Shown one piece after another: positions 34,941 to 43,580 of a DNA stretch of 64,000 nucleotides. Within the stretch, counting starts at the first letter, position 1, and each line of letters begins with the position of its first letter. The DNA is from Nonomuraea sediminis (GTDB lineage Bacteria > Actinomycetota > Actinomycetes > Streptosporangiales > Streptosporangiaceae): positions 1-64,000 of the forward strand of contig NZ_JAHDTI010000009.1 of NCBI RefSeq assembly GCF_018531495.1, read 5' to 3'. The notes beneath the pieces are model-generated. The model saw only the letters and a list, made by a program, of their open reading frames with translations. It had not been told where the DNA came from and ran no database searches. A program made the position numbers and the translations under genes.

Positions 34941-35674
34941 GGCAGGGCCTCCAGCAGCTCGCGGGTGTAGGGGTGGGCCGGGTCCGCCAGGACCTGGGAG
35001 GCGGGGCCCGACTCGACGACCTCGCCGTCCTTCATGACCAGCACCCTGTCGGCGATCGTGGACACCAGCGCCAGGTCGTGCGAGACCAGCAGCAGCGCCA
35101 GGTCCCGCTCCTCGCGCAGGCGGCGCAGCACGCCCACCACCTCGGCCTGCACGGTCACGTCCAGCGCGCTGGTGGGCTCGTCGGCCAGGATCACCTCCGC
35201 GCCCAGCGCGATGGCCAGCGCGATCGCGAAGCGCTGCGCCTGGCCGCCGGAGACCTCGTGCGGGTAGCGCCGCAGGATCGCCGGATCGAGCAGGACCGCC
35301 TCGACGGCCTCGCCCATGACCCGGTCGTCCGACGCGAGGCCGTGCAGCTTCAGCGCCCGCCTCATCAGCGTGCCCAGCCGGGTCGTCGGGCTGAGTGCGG
35401 CCTGGGGTGACTGCATCACCAGCGCCACCCGTGCGCCGCGCAGTTCCCTGAGCCGTTTCGCGGGAGCCTGCAGCACGTCGACCCCGCAGACACTGATATT
35501 TCCTGACACGTCGGCGCCTTCGGTCAGGCCGAGCAGCGACAGCAACGTGGTCGACTTGCCCGACCCGCTCTCGCCCACGATCGCCACGCACTCCCCCGCG
35601 CCCACCTCGAGCGCGGGGACGCGGGCCACCGTACGCCCGCCGTAGGAGACCGTGAGGTCCCGCACCGAGATCAC
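34937..35674 (-). CDS. dppD: Dpp/Opp-type ABC transporter ATP-binding protein (first ATPase)
   Basis: 245 residues from GTG 35674 (MISVRDLTVSYGGRTVARV), overlapping the dppC stop by four bases. Walker A AIVGESGSGKSTTLLSLLG, Q loop ALVMQSPQAALSPTTRLG, signature EVSGGQAQRFAIALAIAL, Walker B VILADEPTSALD, switch LLLVSHDLA. It is shorter than typical DppD (about 320) because the C-terminal extension after HPYTRELLEALP is missing. Longer in-frame extensions upstream encode dppC in another frame and are not real. Works with DppF to power the DppBC channel. Confidence 0.92.
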   Translation of the reverse strand: MISVRDLTVSYGGRTVARVPALEVGAGECVAIVGESGSGKSTTLLSLLGLTEGADVSGNISVCGVDVLQAPAKRLRELRGARVALVMQSPQAALSPTTRLGTLMRRALKLHGLASDDRVMGEAVEAVLLDPAILRRYPHEVSGGQAQRFAIALAIALGAEVILADEPTSALDVTVQAEVVGVLRRLREERDLALLLVSHDLALVSTIADRVLVMKDGEVVESGPASQVLADPAHPYTRELLEALP

Positions 35675-36516
35675 TTGACCGCCACCCTCCGGGGATCGAG
35701 GGCGTTGCGCAGCCCCTCGCCCAGCACGTTGAAGGCGAAGGCCGTCACCAGGATGGCCAGGCCGGGGAAGGCCACCACCCACCAGTTCGTGGTGAACAGC
35801 GACTGGCCCTGCTCCACCATCAGCCCCCACTCGGCCGTCGGCTCCTGCGCGCCGAGCCCCAGGTAGGACAGGGCGGCCGAGGTGAGGATCACGCCTCCGG
35901 CGTCCAGCGAGACCTGCACGAGCACGGGCGTGAGCGAGTTCGGCAGCACGTGCCGGAGGATGATCTTGGGAGCGGGCACGCCCAGGCAGCGCGCGGCGTC
36001 GACGTAGCTGCGCGTGGCGATCGAGGCCGCCATCGACGCCCCCAGCCGGGCGTACCAGGGCCACCAGGTCACCGCGATGGCCAGGATGACCGTGGTCACA
36101 CTCGGCTGCAGCACCACGGCCAGCGCCAGCGACAGCAGCAGCGCGGGGAAGGCCAGGAACACGTCCGTCACCCGCATGATCACATCGCGCACCCAGCCGC
36201 CCACGTAGCCGGCCACCATGCCCAGCGTCACGCCGACCAGGGCGGCCGCCACCAGCACGGCCACGGCGACGAACAGCGAGGTCCGCCCGCCGTACAGCAC
36301 CCGGGTGAAGACGTCGCGGCCGACCTGGTCGGTGCCGAACCAGTGCGCGCCGCTCGGCCCGAGCAGGCTGTCGACCGGCTTCACCTCGTCGACCGGGTAG
36401 GGCGCGATCAGCGGCGCGAACACCGCCGCCAGCACCACCAGCACGATCAGCACCGCGCCGACCGCGGCGAAGCGGTCGGGGATCCTCGGCAGGCTGCGGC
36501 GAAGCCGTACGGTCAC
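35671..36516 (-). CDS. dppC: Dpp/Opp-type ABC transporter permease
   Basis: 281 residues from GTG 36516, overlapping the dppB stop. Membrane helix near the N-terminus (AVGAVLIVLVVLAAVFAPLI), then HWFGTDQVGRDVFTRVLYGG, the mark of DppC proteins. The ATPase-coupling EAA-type loop reads YVDAARCLGVPAPKIILRHV, then LPNSL. End of protein: NVLGEGLRNALDPR, also typical. Five or six transmembrane helices. Forms the membrane channel with DppB. Confidence 0.92.
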   Translation of the reverse strand: MTVRLRRSLPRIPDRFAAVGAVLIVLVVLAAVFAPLIAPYPVDEVKPVDSLLGPSGAHWFGTDQVGRDVFTRVLYGGRTSLFVAVAVLVAAALVGVTLGMVAGYVGGWVRDVIMRVTDVFLAFPALLLSLALAVVLQPSVTTVILAIAVTWWPWYARLGASMAASIATRSYVDAARCLGVPAPKIILRHVLPNSLTPVLVQVSLDAGGVILTSAALSYLGLGAQEPTAEWGLMVEQGQSLFTTNWWVVAFPGLAILVTAFAFNVLGEGLRNALDPRRVAVK

Positions 36517-37529
36517 CTGGCCCTCGCTCTCGGGTCGACGACCCCCTGCAGCAGGTCGACGACCAGGTTGGCCAGCACGTACACCAGCGCGACCAGCAGC
36601 GTCACGCCCGCGATGGCCGGGGTGTCGAGCGACCTGATCGACTCGGCGGCGTACCGCCCGAGCCCGGGCCAGTTGAAGACCGCCTCGACCAGGAAGCCGT
36701 TGACGATGGCGTAGGCGAAGACCAGCGCGATCAGCGACAGCACCGGGTTCAGCGCGGGCCGCAGCGCGAAGCGGGTCAGGATGGACGTCTCGCCGAACCC
36801 GAGCGCCCGCTCGAGCCGCGCGTGGTCCTGACCGGCCTCCTCGATCAGCGCCGCCCTGGTCATCTGCGCGATCACCCCCGCCGGGTAGGCGGCCACGACC
36901 AGCGCGGGCAGCACGAGGTGGTGCAGCGTGCTGGTGAAGATCGGCCAGTTGCCGGTGATGAGCGCGTCCACGACCGTGATGTTGGTCCACAGGGTGAGCG
37001 GGCTGGAGGTGTCGAGCGAGGAGTCGTACTCCCCCGCCACGGGGAACCAGCCGAGGTTGCTGGCGAAGACCGTCTGCAGCGTCAGCGCCAGCCAGAACAC
37101 CGGCACCGACACGGCCAGCATGGACGTCATCCGCACCCCGAAGTCGGGAAAGCGCGTCTTGTAGCGGGCGGCCAGCACCCCGGTCGGGATGCCCACCACG
37201 ACCGCGATGACCAGCGCCGACCCGACCAGCTCGAGCGAGGCCGGGAAGGCCAGGTAGAGGTCGTCGAGCACGGGCTGGCGGGTGTGCAGGCTGATCCCCC
37301 AGTCGCCGCCCGCCAGGTCGCGCACGTAGTTCCACAGCTGGACGGGGATCGGGTCGTCCAGCCCGAACTGCCTGCGCGCCGCGGCGAGCTGCTCGGGCGA
37401 GGCCTTCGGCCCGGCGAAGGCCACCGCCGGGTCGCCGGGCACCAGCCGCATGATGACGAACGTGAGCGCGACCACGCCGGCCACCACCAGGAGAGCCTGG
37501 AGCAGCCGGCGGGTCAGGTGACGCAACAC
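36513..37529 (-). CDS. dppB: Dpp/Opp-type ABC transporter permease
   Basis: 338 residues from GTG 37529, three bases after the dppA stop. N-terminal helix LLQALLVVAGVVALTFVIMR followed by LVPGDPA, the DppB hallmark. Then FGLDDPIPVQLWNYVRDLAG, GDWGISLHTRQPVLDDL, and coupling loop EEAGQDHARLERALGFGETS. C-terminal VFNWPGLGRYAAESIRSLDT and a final helix. Six transmembrane segments expected. Channel half paired with DppC. Confidence 0.92.
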   Translation of the reverse strand: MLRHLTRRLLQALLVVAGVVALTFVIMRLVPGDPAVAFAGPKASPEQLAAARRQFGLDDPIPVQLWNYVRDLAGGDWGISLHTRQPVLDDLYLAFPASLELVGSALVIAVVVGIPTGVLAARYKTRFPDFGVRMTSMLAVSVPVFWLALTLQTVFASNLGWFPVAGEYDSSLDTSSPLTLWTNITVVDALITGNWPIFTSTLHHLVLPALVVAAYPAGVIAQMTRAALIEEAGQDHARLERALGFGETSILTRFALRPALNPVLSLIALVFAYAIVNGFLVEAVFNWPGLGRYAAESIRSLDTPAIAGVTLLVALVYVLANLVVDLLQGVVDPRARAR

Positions 37530-37532
37530 GGA

Positions 37533-39152
37533 TCAGCCGGCGGACTTGAGGTCGTAGAAGAAGACCACGTTGGGATAGGCGGGGTTGTCCATGTAGCCCT
37601 GCACCTTGGCCGACAGCGCCCGCTGGTAGGTCTGCACGTACGGCACGGCCACCGCGGCCTGCTCATCGATGATCTTCTTCTGCAGGTCGGCGTAGGACAT
37701 CTCGGCCTTGGTCCTGTCGGTGGCCGTCAGCTGCGGAAGGCCGTCGATCGCCTGGTCGATGGCGCCGTCCTTGAGGTAGGACAGGTTGAACTGCGGCTTG
37801 TCCGCGCTCCTGAACACGTTGACGAACCAGGAGTAGGCGTCGGCGTAGTCCGGGTACCAGTACATGACGAAGATGTCCTGGCCCTGCTTCTTGCCCAGGT
37901 CCCACTGCGCGTTCCAGGCCATCGGCTTGGCCTGCAGCTCCACGTTGAGCCTCTTGAGCTGCTCGCTGAGCAGCGTGACGAGCAGCTTCTGGTCGTCGTC
38001 GCCCTGGGCGTAGGTCATCTTCAGCTTCAGCTGCGGCAGGTCGGGGCCGAAGCCGGCGTCGGCAAGCAGCTGCTGCGCCTTGGCCAGGTCCTGCTTGGGC
38101 TCGAGCCCGGCGGCGTAGCCGAGCAGGCCCTTCGGGACGAGCCCGCTGGCCTTGGTGCCCGCGCCCTTGAGCGCCGCGTTCAGCCCGTCGTAGTCGATGG
38201 CCGCCTGCAGGGCCTGCCGTACCTTGACGTCCTTGGCCGGGCCTGAGGCGGTGTTGAACAGCAGCAGCAGGTTCTGGAACGAGGGGGTCTGCGAGGTCTG
38301 CACCCCGGCGGTGGTGCCCGCCTGGGCGAACAGCTGCGGGTTGAGCCGCTCGACGAAGCTGACCTCGCCGCGCTGGAGGAGCTGCCAGGCCGTGGTGATC
38401 TCCGGGGTCACCCGGAAGGCGACCTTCTTGTACTGCTCCGGCTTCCAGCCGCCCCAGTAGCCGTCGAAGGCCTTCAGCGAGAGCTCGGTCTCCTTGCCCT
38501 TCTGCCAGGTGTCGATCGTGTACGGGCCGGTGCCGCCGTCCTTCTTGCCGTCCTTGTCCACGCCGTCGGGGTCGTAGATGTAGGCGGCGTAGCCGGAGGA
38601 GGCGATCAGGTCCATCGGGGCCGCGTACTTGAGCGTGAACTTCAGCGTCTGCGGGTCGGGCGTGTCGATGGTCTTGACGGCGCCCCAGATGTAGGCGGCG
38701 CCGGAGTTGGCCTTGATCGTGCGCTCGATGGCCTTCTTGGCGATCGTCGAGTCCAGCGCGACGCCGGTGTGGAACTTCACGCCCTGGCGCAGCTTGAACG
38801 TCCACTCCTTGCCGTCGGTGGAGGAGGTCCACTCGGTGGCCAGGCGCGGCTCGGGCTTCTGGATCTGGGCGTTGTACCTGGTCAGTCCCTCGTAGATGTT
38901 CTCCATCGCGATGATCTCGTTGGAGTACGAGGTCGCCGGATCCCAGTCGGTGACCACGTCGAGGTTGGGCGCGTAGACGAACGTGGCGTCGTTGGCGCTC
39001 GCGCTCGTGCCGGTGCTGGTGCTGGTGCTGGTGCTATTCGTGGGCTTGGGAGTGCCGCCCGTGCCGCGCACCTGGCCGCCCGCGCACGCGGATGCGGTCA
39101 AGGCCACGGCACCGGCCACCCCGGCGACGAGCAGACGCTTGTGCCAGCGCAT
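37533..39152 (-). CDS. dppA: Dpp/Opp-type substrate-binding lipoprotein
   Basis: 539 residues from ATG 39152 with AAAGGAT upstream. Signal and lipobox: VAGVAGAVALTASACAGG, cleavage before Cys 23. A Ser/Thr linker follows (TNSTSTSTSTGTSASAND). Family 5 fold: DWDPATSYSNEIIAMENIYE, then GKEWTFKLRQGVKFHTG and LKFTLKYAAPMDLIASSGYA. Captures a peptide or other solute for DppBCDF. The gene lies between the hydantoinase-like gene (22 bases) and dppB (3 bases), so the solute is probably linked to the hydantoinase/DUF917 proteins rather than general peptides (inference). Paralogue of the orphan binding protein at 28206-29771. Confidence 0.92.
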   Translation of the reverse strand: MRWHKRLLVAGVAGAVALTASACAGGQVRGTGGTPKPTNSTSTSTSTGTSASANDATFVYAPNLDVVTDWDPATSYSNEIIAMENIYEGLTRYNAQIQKPEPRLATEWTSSTDGKEWTFKLRQGVKFHTGVALDSTIAKKAIERTIKANSGAAYIWGAVKTIDTPDPQTLKFTLKYAAPMDLIASSGYAAYIYDPDGVDKDGKKDGGTGPYTIDTWQKGKETELSLKAFDGYWGGWKPEQYKKVAFRVTPEITTAWQLLQRGEVSFVERLNPQLFAQAGTTAGVQTSQTPSFQNLLLLFNTASGPAKDVKVRQALQAAIDYDGLNAALKGAGTKASGLVPKGLLGYAAGLEPKQDLAKAQQLLADAGFGPDLPQLKLKMTYAQGDDDQKLLVTLLSEQLKRLNVELQAKPMAWNAQWDLGKKQGQDIFVMYWYPDYADAYSWFVNVFRSADKPQFNLSYLKDGAIDQAIDGLPQLTATDRTKAEMSYADLQKKIIDEQAAVAVPYVQTYQRALSAKVQGYMDNPAYPNVVFFYDLKSAG

Positions 39153-39174
39153 GTGGGGGGATCCTTTCGAGTTG

Positions 39175-40689
39175 TCACCGGGCGAGAGGTCCGGCGGCTT
39201 TGACGTGTACCCGAACTGCGGGCTCGGAGAGGTAGCTGAGCGGCACCTCCAACAGGTCGACGATCTCGACCTTGTCCGGATCCGCGCCCGCCGCCACGGC
39301 CCGGGCCGCCGCCTCCTCCTTGGCCCTTTCGATCGCTTTTGATCGGGTTTCGCCCGCAGGCAAGATCGTATCCACTCTGCCGCTCGCCAGGGCTATGGCC
39401 GCGCCGACGGCATTGGCGACTTCGGCGTGCTCGGGGCGGATCACGCCACTCACGCCGGGGATCTCACCGGGCAGCAGGAACGCGCCGCCACCCACCGCGA
39501 CCAGCGGTCGGTCCGTCCGGCCGAGAGCGACCCTGTCGACGGCGTCGACCACCATGTCATCGGCCAGGGCTGTCGCCCTTTCCAGAGTGTCGCGGATTTC
39601 TTCCGACATGTCGGGCACGTTCCACATAGGCGCGCGGCCGGCGTAGGCGGCGGCGTCGGTCATCGTGGGAGTCGTCCCGCCGAACACAAGTGCCCTGTCG
39701 ACGATCTCGTAGCCGACGGAATCGGGTCCGATCCCCCGCGGCCTGACGACGGTGCCGCCGCCGAGTGCGATCGCCAGGATGTCCGGCATGCGGAAGTTGG
39801 TGAGCACGCCGCCGATCTCCACCGCCGCGGCCGACTCGCGCGGGAATCCGCCCGCCAGCACGCCCAGGTCGGTGGAGGTGCCGCCGACGTCGGCGACGAT
39901 CGCCTCGCGCACGCCCGACAGGTAGGCCGCGCCGCGCAGCGAGTTGGCCGGTCCCGAGCCGATCGTGGAGACGGGCAGCTTCCTGGCGTGCTCCAGCGTC
40001 ATCAGCGTGCCGTCGTTCTGCGCCAGGTACGGCACGGCGGGCAGCCCCCGCTCGGCGAGCGCGCCGACCAGCGCCTCGGTCACCTGGGTGGCCACGCCGT
40101 ACAGGGCGGCGTTGAGCACGGTGGCGTTCTCGCGCTCCAGCAGGCCGAGCGAGCCGATCTCGTGGCTGAGGCTGACCGGCAGGCCGTACTCGCTCTTGAC
40201 CAGGTCGGCGACCGCCAGCTCGTGCTCGGCGTCGGCCGGGCTGAAGATGCTGGTCACGGCCACGGCATCGGTAAGCACCTTGTCCAGAAATTTCCGGACA
40301 CCATCGAGGTCCGGGGCATTGATCGCGCGGCCGTCCACGTAGTGCCCGCCACGGATCATCGTCTCCCCCGCGGACACCGTCGCGCGCAGGTCCGCCGGCC
40401 AGTCGGACAGCGGCGGCACCGATGTGGCGGCGGGGGCGCCGAGCCTGATGACCGCGACCCTGCCGAGGTTGCGGCGTTCCAGGATGGCGTTGGTGGCGTG
40501 GGTCGTGCCGAGCATGACCCGCGTGACCCGATCTATCGGGATTTCTCCGATGACGGCGTCGAGTGCCTGCTTGAGTCCCTCGGTGACGTCCGGGGTCGTG
40601 GGCCGCTTGGCCTTGGCCAGCACCCGGTCGGCGTCGTCGAGGACGACCGCGTCGGTGTTGGTCCCGCCGACGTCGATCCCGATCCTCAT
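39175..40689 (-). CDS. Hydantoinase A/acetone-carboxylase-like protein (HyuA family)
   Basis: 504 residues from ATG 40689, overlapping the DUF917 stop by four bases. N-terminus MRIGIDVGGTNTDAVVLDDA is the ATP-binding phosphate-1 loop of the ASKHA/hydantoinase A family. Then VMLGTTHATNAILERR, ATVLNAALYGVATQV, STIGSGPANSLRGAAYLSG, IVADVGGTSTDLGVLAGGF and VAVGGGAFLLPG. Family members use ATP to open cyclic amides such as hydantoin or 5-oxoproline, or to carboxylate ketones; the usual larger B subunit is absent. This short form is regularly paired with DUF917 proteins. Exact substrate unknown. Second gene of the seven-gene operon. Confidence 0.88.
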   Translation of the reverse strand: MRIGIDVGGTNTDAVVLDDADRVLAKAKRPTTPDVTEGLKQALDAVIGEIPIDRVTRVMLGTTHATNAILERRNLGRVAVIRLGAPAATSVPPLSDWPADLRATVSAGETMIRGGHYVDGRAINAPDLDGVRKFLDKVLTDAVAVTSIFSPADAEHELAVADLVKSEYGLPVSLSHEIGSLGLLERENATVLNAALYGVATQVTEALVGALAERGLPAVPYLAQNDGTLMTLEHARKLPVSTIGSGPANSLRGAAYLSGVREAIVADVGGTSTDLGVLAGGFPRESAAAVEIGGVLTNFRMPDILAIALGGGTVVRPRGIGPDSVGYEIVDRALVFGGTTPTMTDAAAYAGRAPMWNVPDMSEEIRDTLERATALADDMVVDAVDRVALGRTDRPLVAVGGGAFLLPGEIPGVSGVIRPEHAEVANAVGAAIALASGRVDTILPAGETRSKAIERAKEEAAARAVAAGADPDKVEIVDLLEVPLSYLSEPAVRVHVKAAGPLAR

Positions 40690-41750
40690 GCGCTCAGCTC
40701 CTCGATCGGCACGTAGTCCAGGTCGTAGCCGAAGGCCCGCGGGCCGGCCGTCTCCAGGCCCCTGGGCGTGCGCCACAGCGGGTCGCAGGGCCAGGCCAGG
40801 ACGCTCACCCGCTGGCCGTAGCGCAGGCCCTCGGTCTGTACGGCCGTCGCCGCCTCGGTGTCCACCACGGTGATCAGGTCGGGCACCATCGCCCTGACGC
40901 GGCCGTCCTCGACGGCCACCAGGTTCTCGTTCTGCAGCTCCAGGGTCAGCGTGCGGCCCTTGTCGGCGCCGGTGCCCTCGATCCTGGCGGTGCCCCTGAC
41001 GAAGCCGCCGGTGGTGCGGCGCTCGACGTCGGTGAGCTTGCCGGTGATCAGCCTGATGGCCTGCAGCGTCCTGCGCAGCGCCTCGAGCGGCTCGCGGGTG
41101 TGCTCGGTCGATCGGCCGACAGTCAGGGCGCGGGTGACCGTACCCTCGATGACCGCGCCGCGCGCCTGGGCGGCGGTCAGGACGTAGTCGGCCATCAGCG
41201 CGCTCGACCCCATCGCCACGCACACCGCCCTGGCGATGCGCTCCGACCACAGGCCGTCCATCGGGCGGATCGTCGTGACGTTCCCCACCACGTCCGACAT
41301 GATCACCAGGTCGGCGGGCAGCCCGGCGACGTACATCGAGACCATCTGGACCTCGGGGAAGGCCCTGCCCATGCCGTCGGCGTCGAGCAGCGGCAGGCCG
41401 AGCTGGGCGGCCCAGGCCACGGGGGCGACGCCGTTGGACCCGCCGATCTCGGAGGACATGACCGCGGACGGGCGGCGGCCGAAGATCCGCTCGATCTCCT
41501 CGGCGATGCGCAGCGGCTCGTCCTCGCCGTGGATCATCTCATGGCTGACCGTGGGCGCCCCGATGCCCGACAGCGGCACCACCAGGGCGTCGTCGTCGAG
41601 GTCGGACAGCTCGATCAGCGGCACGGGCCCGTGGGCGTCGATCGCCCGCACGGCCGCCAGCGCGCCGGCCCTGACGTCACCGCCTCCACCGGTGCCTAAA
41701 ACCGCACAACCCCGGGCAAGGGCGGAAATATCGTCTCTTGTCATCTCCAT
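40686..41750 (-). CDS. DUF917 family protein
   Basis: 354 residues from ATG 41750; a second ATG at 41744 is possible (GGAG lies directly before it). Conserved features: DISALARGCAVLGTGGGGDV (glycine-rich loop near residues 18-25), SSEIGGSNGVAPVAWAAQLG, LPLLDADGMGRAFPEVQM, and a C-terminal WPCDPLWRTPRGLE. DUF917 proteins have no firmly established reaction and are usually encoded with HyuA-like proteins, so joint action on a cyclic or amide substrate is likely. It is the first gene of the operon; the 126 bases upstream, shared with the divergent DUF1023 gene, should hold its promoter, but no clear -35/-10 pair was seen. Confidence 0.87.
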   Translation of the reverse strand: MEMTRDDISALARGCAVLGTGGGGDVRAGALAAVRAIDAHGPVPLIELSDLDDDALVVPLSGIGAPTVSHEMIHGEDEPLRIAEEIERIFGRRPSAVMSSEIGGSNGVAPVAWAAQLGLPLLDADGMGRAFPEVQMVSMYVAGLPADLVIMSDVVGNVTTIRPMDGLWSERIARAVCVAMGSSALMADYVLTAAQARGAVIEGTVTRALTVGRSTEHTREPLEALRRTLQAIRLITGKLTDVERRTTGGFVRGTARIEGTGADKGRTLTLELQNENLVAVEDGRVRAMVPDLITVVDTEAATAVQTEGLRYGQRVSVLAWPCDPLWRTPRGLETAGPRAFGYDLDYVPIEELSA

Positions 41751-41876
41751 ATGGCGTCACAACCAAGCACAAGCCACCTCATTCCGCCAGTCCGGCATTT
41801 GTTGCGGACCCGACTTATCCCCGTGAACTGCCGTTTCTCTGTGTCGAGCGGGTGGGCGTTGCGATGCTTGGAGCCC

Positions 41877-43100
41877 ATGTCCGACGCTCTGGAGGCGTTC
41901 CGCCGCGTTTCGGCGCTCGCCGCGGAACATCGCGCCGATCTCGACGCCGCGGCCCGGCTCATGTCCGCGCACGCCTGGGTCGGCGGCGGCGCCCCGCACT
42001 TCGCCGCCTCCCTGGCCACCCAGCGCGGCTCTGTCCAATCGGCGCTCGCAGTCGCGCTGGCCGCCCTGGCACGTGAGGCGGTACGGCAGGGCGACCCGGA
42101 GCCGGGGCTGCCCGACCTGGCGACGCCCGTCGTGAGCACCGAGGAGACCTCGCGTGGTGTCGAGGCTGCAGCGGTGGCCGCCCTGGTCGCCGCGCTCGAG
42201 GCCGCCGCGCCGCGGCTCTCGCACGTGGGCACCCGCGTGCGCGGCGAACTGGCCGCGCTGTCGCTGCCCGCCTCGCCCGGCTGGACGATCTCGCGGGCCG
42301 GCGAGTGGGCGGCCACCCAGGCGCCCGATCTCCGGCGGCGGCTGGCGAAGCTGCGGGCCGCCTGGATCCCCGCCGACGTGGTTGCCTTCGACCTGTTCGG
42401 CGCCTACGCGGCGCCGGGGGATCCCGACGTGCTGCTCGCCAGGGTGGCGCGTGGTGACGCGGGGTCGCTGGAGCAGTTGCTCGGCATGCGCGACGCGGCG
42501 CTGCCCACCCGGGTCAACGCCTGGTGGCGCGGGCTGTCATCGACGATCCAGCAGCGGTTGCCGGCCATGCCGGGGTTCGGGGCGCTGAACGGGCTGCCCG
42601 CGGCCGTGCGCGACCAGGCGAACCGGGCCGTCCACCCGCTGGAGCTTCCGGTGCTCCTGCTCGGCTGCTCCAAGCGCCTGGTCGTCGCCTGGGGCGATCC
42701 TGACACGGCCGACGTCACGCTCACCTACGTGCCGGGGGCCGACGACCTCGAGCGCGCCCGGCTGCTGTGGGAGCGGACGCGGGCGGTCGCCGGGTCCCGC
42801 ACCGTCGCCTCGATCGCCTGGCTCGGCGCCGGAGCCGTCGAGAGCGACGCGCAGGAGCTGGCGGCCTTCACCGACGCGCTGGCGGCCGTCAGGGAGCCCG
42901 GGCGGCACGTCGTCCTGGCTCAGGGGCCCGGCTGCCCGGTCGTGGCCCGGGCGGTGCTGCTGCGGCCGCGCAAGCTCGCCGACGAGGTCGTCTTCGTCGG
43001 CGGATCCAGGGAAGACCGTTCCGGCCACTGGGTCCCCCACTCCGTCTCCCTGCTCGACCTCGGGCGCATCATCATGGGCGACCGCCAGGTGCCGATCTGA
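41877..43100 (+). CDS. DUF1023-like alpha/beta-hydrolase-fold protein, catalytic motif lost
   Basis: 407 residues from ATG 41877 with GGAG seven bases upstream. The N-terminal half is helical and Ala-rich (EAFRRVSALAAEHRADLDAA, AWIPADVVAFDLFGAYAA). The C-terminal half follows the actinobacterial DUF1023 pattern: MPGFGALNGLPAAVRDQANR, WGDPDTADVTLTYVPGADD and VASIAWLGAGAVESDA. DUF1023 hydrolases normally have a GHSYG nucleophile elbow; here the aligned place reads VVLAQGPGCPVVARAVLL, with no Ser. I therefore expect no hydrolase activity, perhaps a structural or regulatory role. Such proteins usually accompany WXG100/ESX genes, and such genes follow at 43581-45210. Confidence 0.6.
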   Translation: MSDALEAFRRVSALAAEHRADLDAAARLMSAHAWVGGGAPHFAASLATQRGSVQSALAVALAALAREAVRQGDPEPGLPDLATPVVSTEETSRGVEAAAVAALVAALEAAAPRLSHVGTRVRGELAALSLPASPGWTISRAGEWAATQAPDLRRRLAKLRAAWIPADVVAFDLFGAYAAPGDPDVLLARVARGDAGSLEQLLGMRDAALPTRVNAWWRGLSSTIQQRLPAMPGFGALNGLPAAVRDQANRAVHPLELPVLLLGCSKRLVVAWGDPDTADVTLTYVPGADDLERARLLWERTRAVAGSRTVASIAWLGAGAVESDAQELAAFTDALAAVREPGRHVVLAQGPGCPVVARAVLLRPRKLADEVVFVGGSREDRSGHWVPHSVSLLDLGRIIMGDRQVPI

Positions 43101-43114
43101 CTACCGTGGAAGGC

Positions 43115-43549
43115 ATGCGGATTTCTGTCGCGGCCGACAGCCTGGACGGCGTGGCCGAGCGGGTCGTGGACGAGCTGCGCCGGCGCGGCCACGAGGTGGT
43201 GACGCACGGCGCGCTGAACGCCGGCGAGCGGGCCGACTGGGCGTGGGCGTGCGAGGCCGCGGCGCGCGACGTCGCAGAGGGCCGCGCCGACCAGGGCGTC
43301 GTGTGCTGCTGGACCGGCACGGGAGCCTCGATCGCGGCCAACAAGGTGCCGGGGATCCGGGCGGCCCTGTGCGTGGACGCCTACACCGCCGACGGCGCCC
43401 GCAGGTGGAACGACGCGAACGTGCTCGCGCTGAGCCTGCGTCTGACCTCCGAGATCGTGCTCGGGGAGATTCTGGAGGCCTGGTTGGCGGGCGAAGCTAG
43501 CACCGATGGCACAGATCGTGCCAATATCGAGCACATTGCGAGGCTTTAA
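43115..43549 (+). CDS. RpiB/LacAB-family sugar-phosphate isomerase
   Basis: 144 residues from ATG 43115, 15 bases after the DUF1023 gene. RpiB fold: MRISVAADSLDGVAERVVDE, RGHEVVTHGAL, DQGVVCCWTGTGASIAANKV, GIRAALCVDAYTADGARRWN, DANVLALSLRLTSEIVLGEI. The catalytic Cys (VVCCWTGTG) and the anion-binding GTGAS loop are kept. RpiB interconverts ribose- and ribulose-5-phosphate; relatives act on allose or galactose phosphates. The short length and divergent N-terminus make the exact sugar uncertain. The C-terminal 44 bases overlap an upstream extension of the next frame. Confidence 0.8.
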   Translation: MRISVAADSLDGVAERVVDELRRRGHEVVTHGALNAGERADWAWACEAAARDVAEGRADQGVVCCWTGTGASIAANKVPGIRAALCVDAYTADGARRWNDANVLALSLRLTSEIVLGEILEAWLAGEASTDGTDRANIEHIARL

Positions 43550-43580
43550 AGTTTCCTGTGAATCCGGTAGGTCTTATCGG

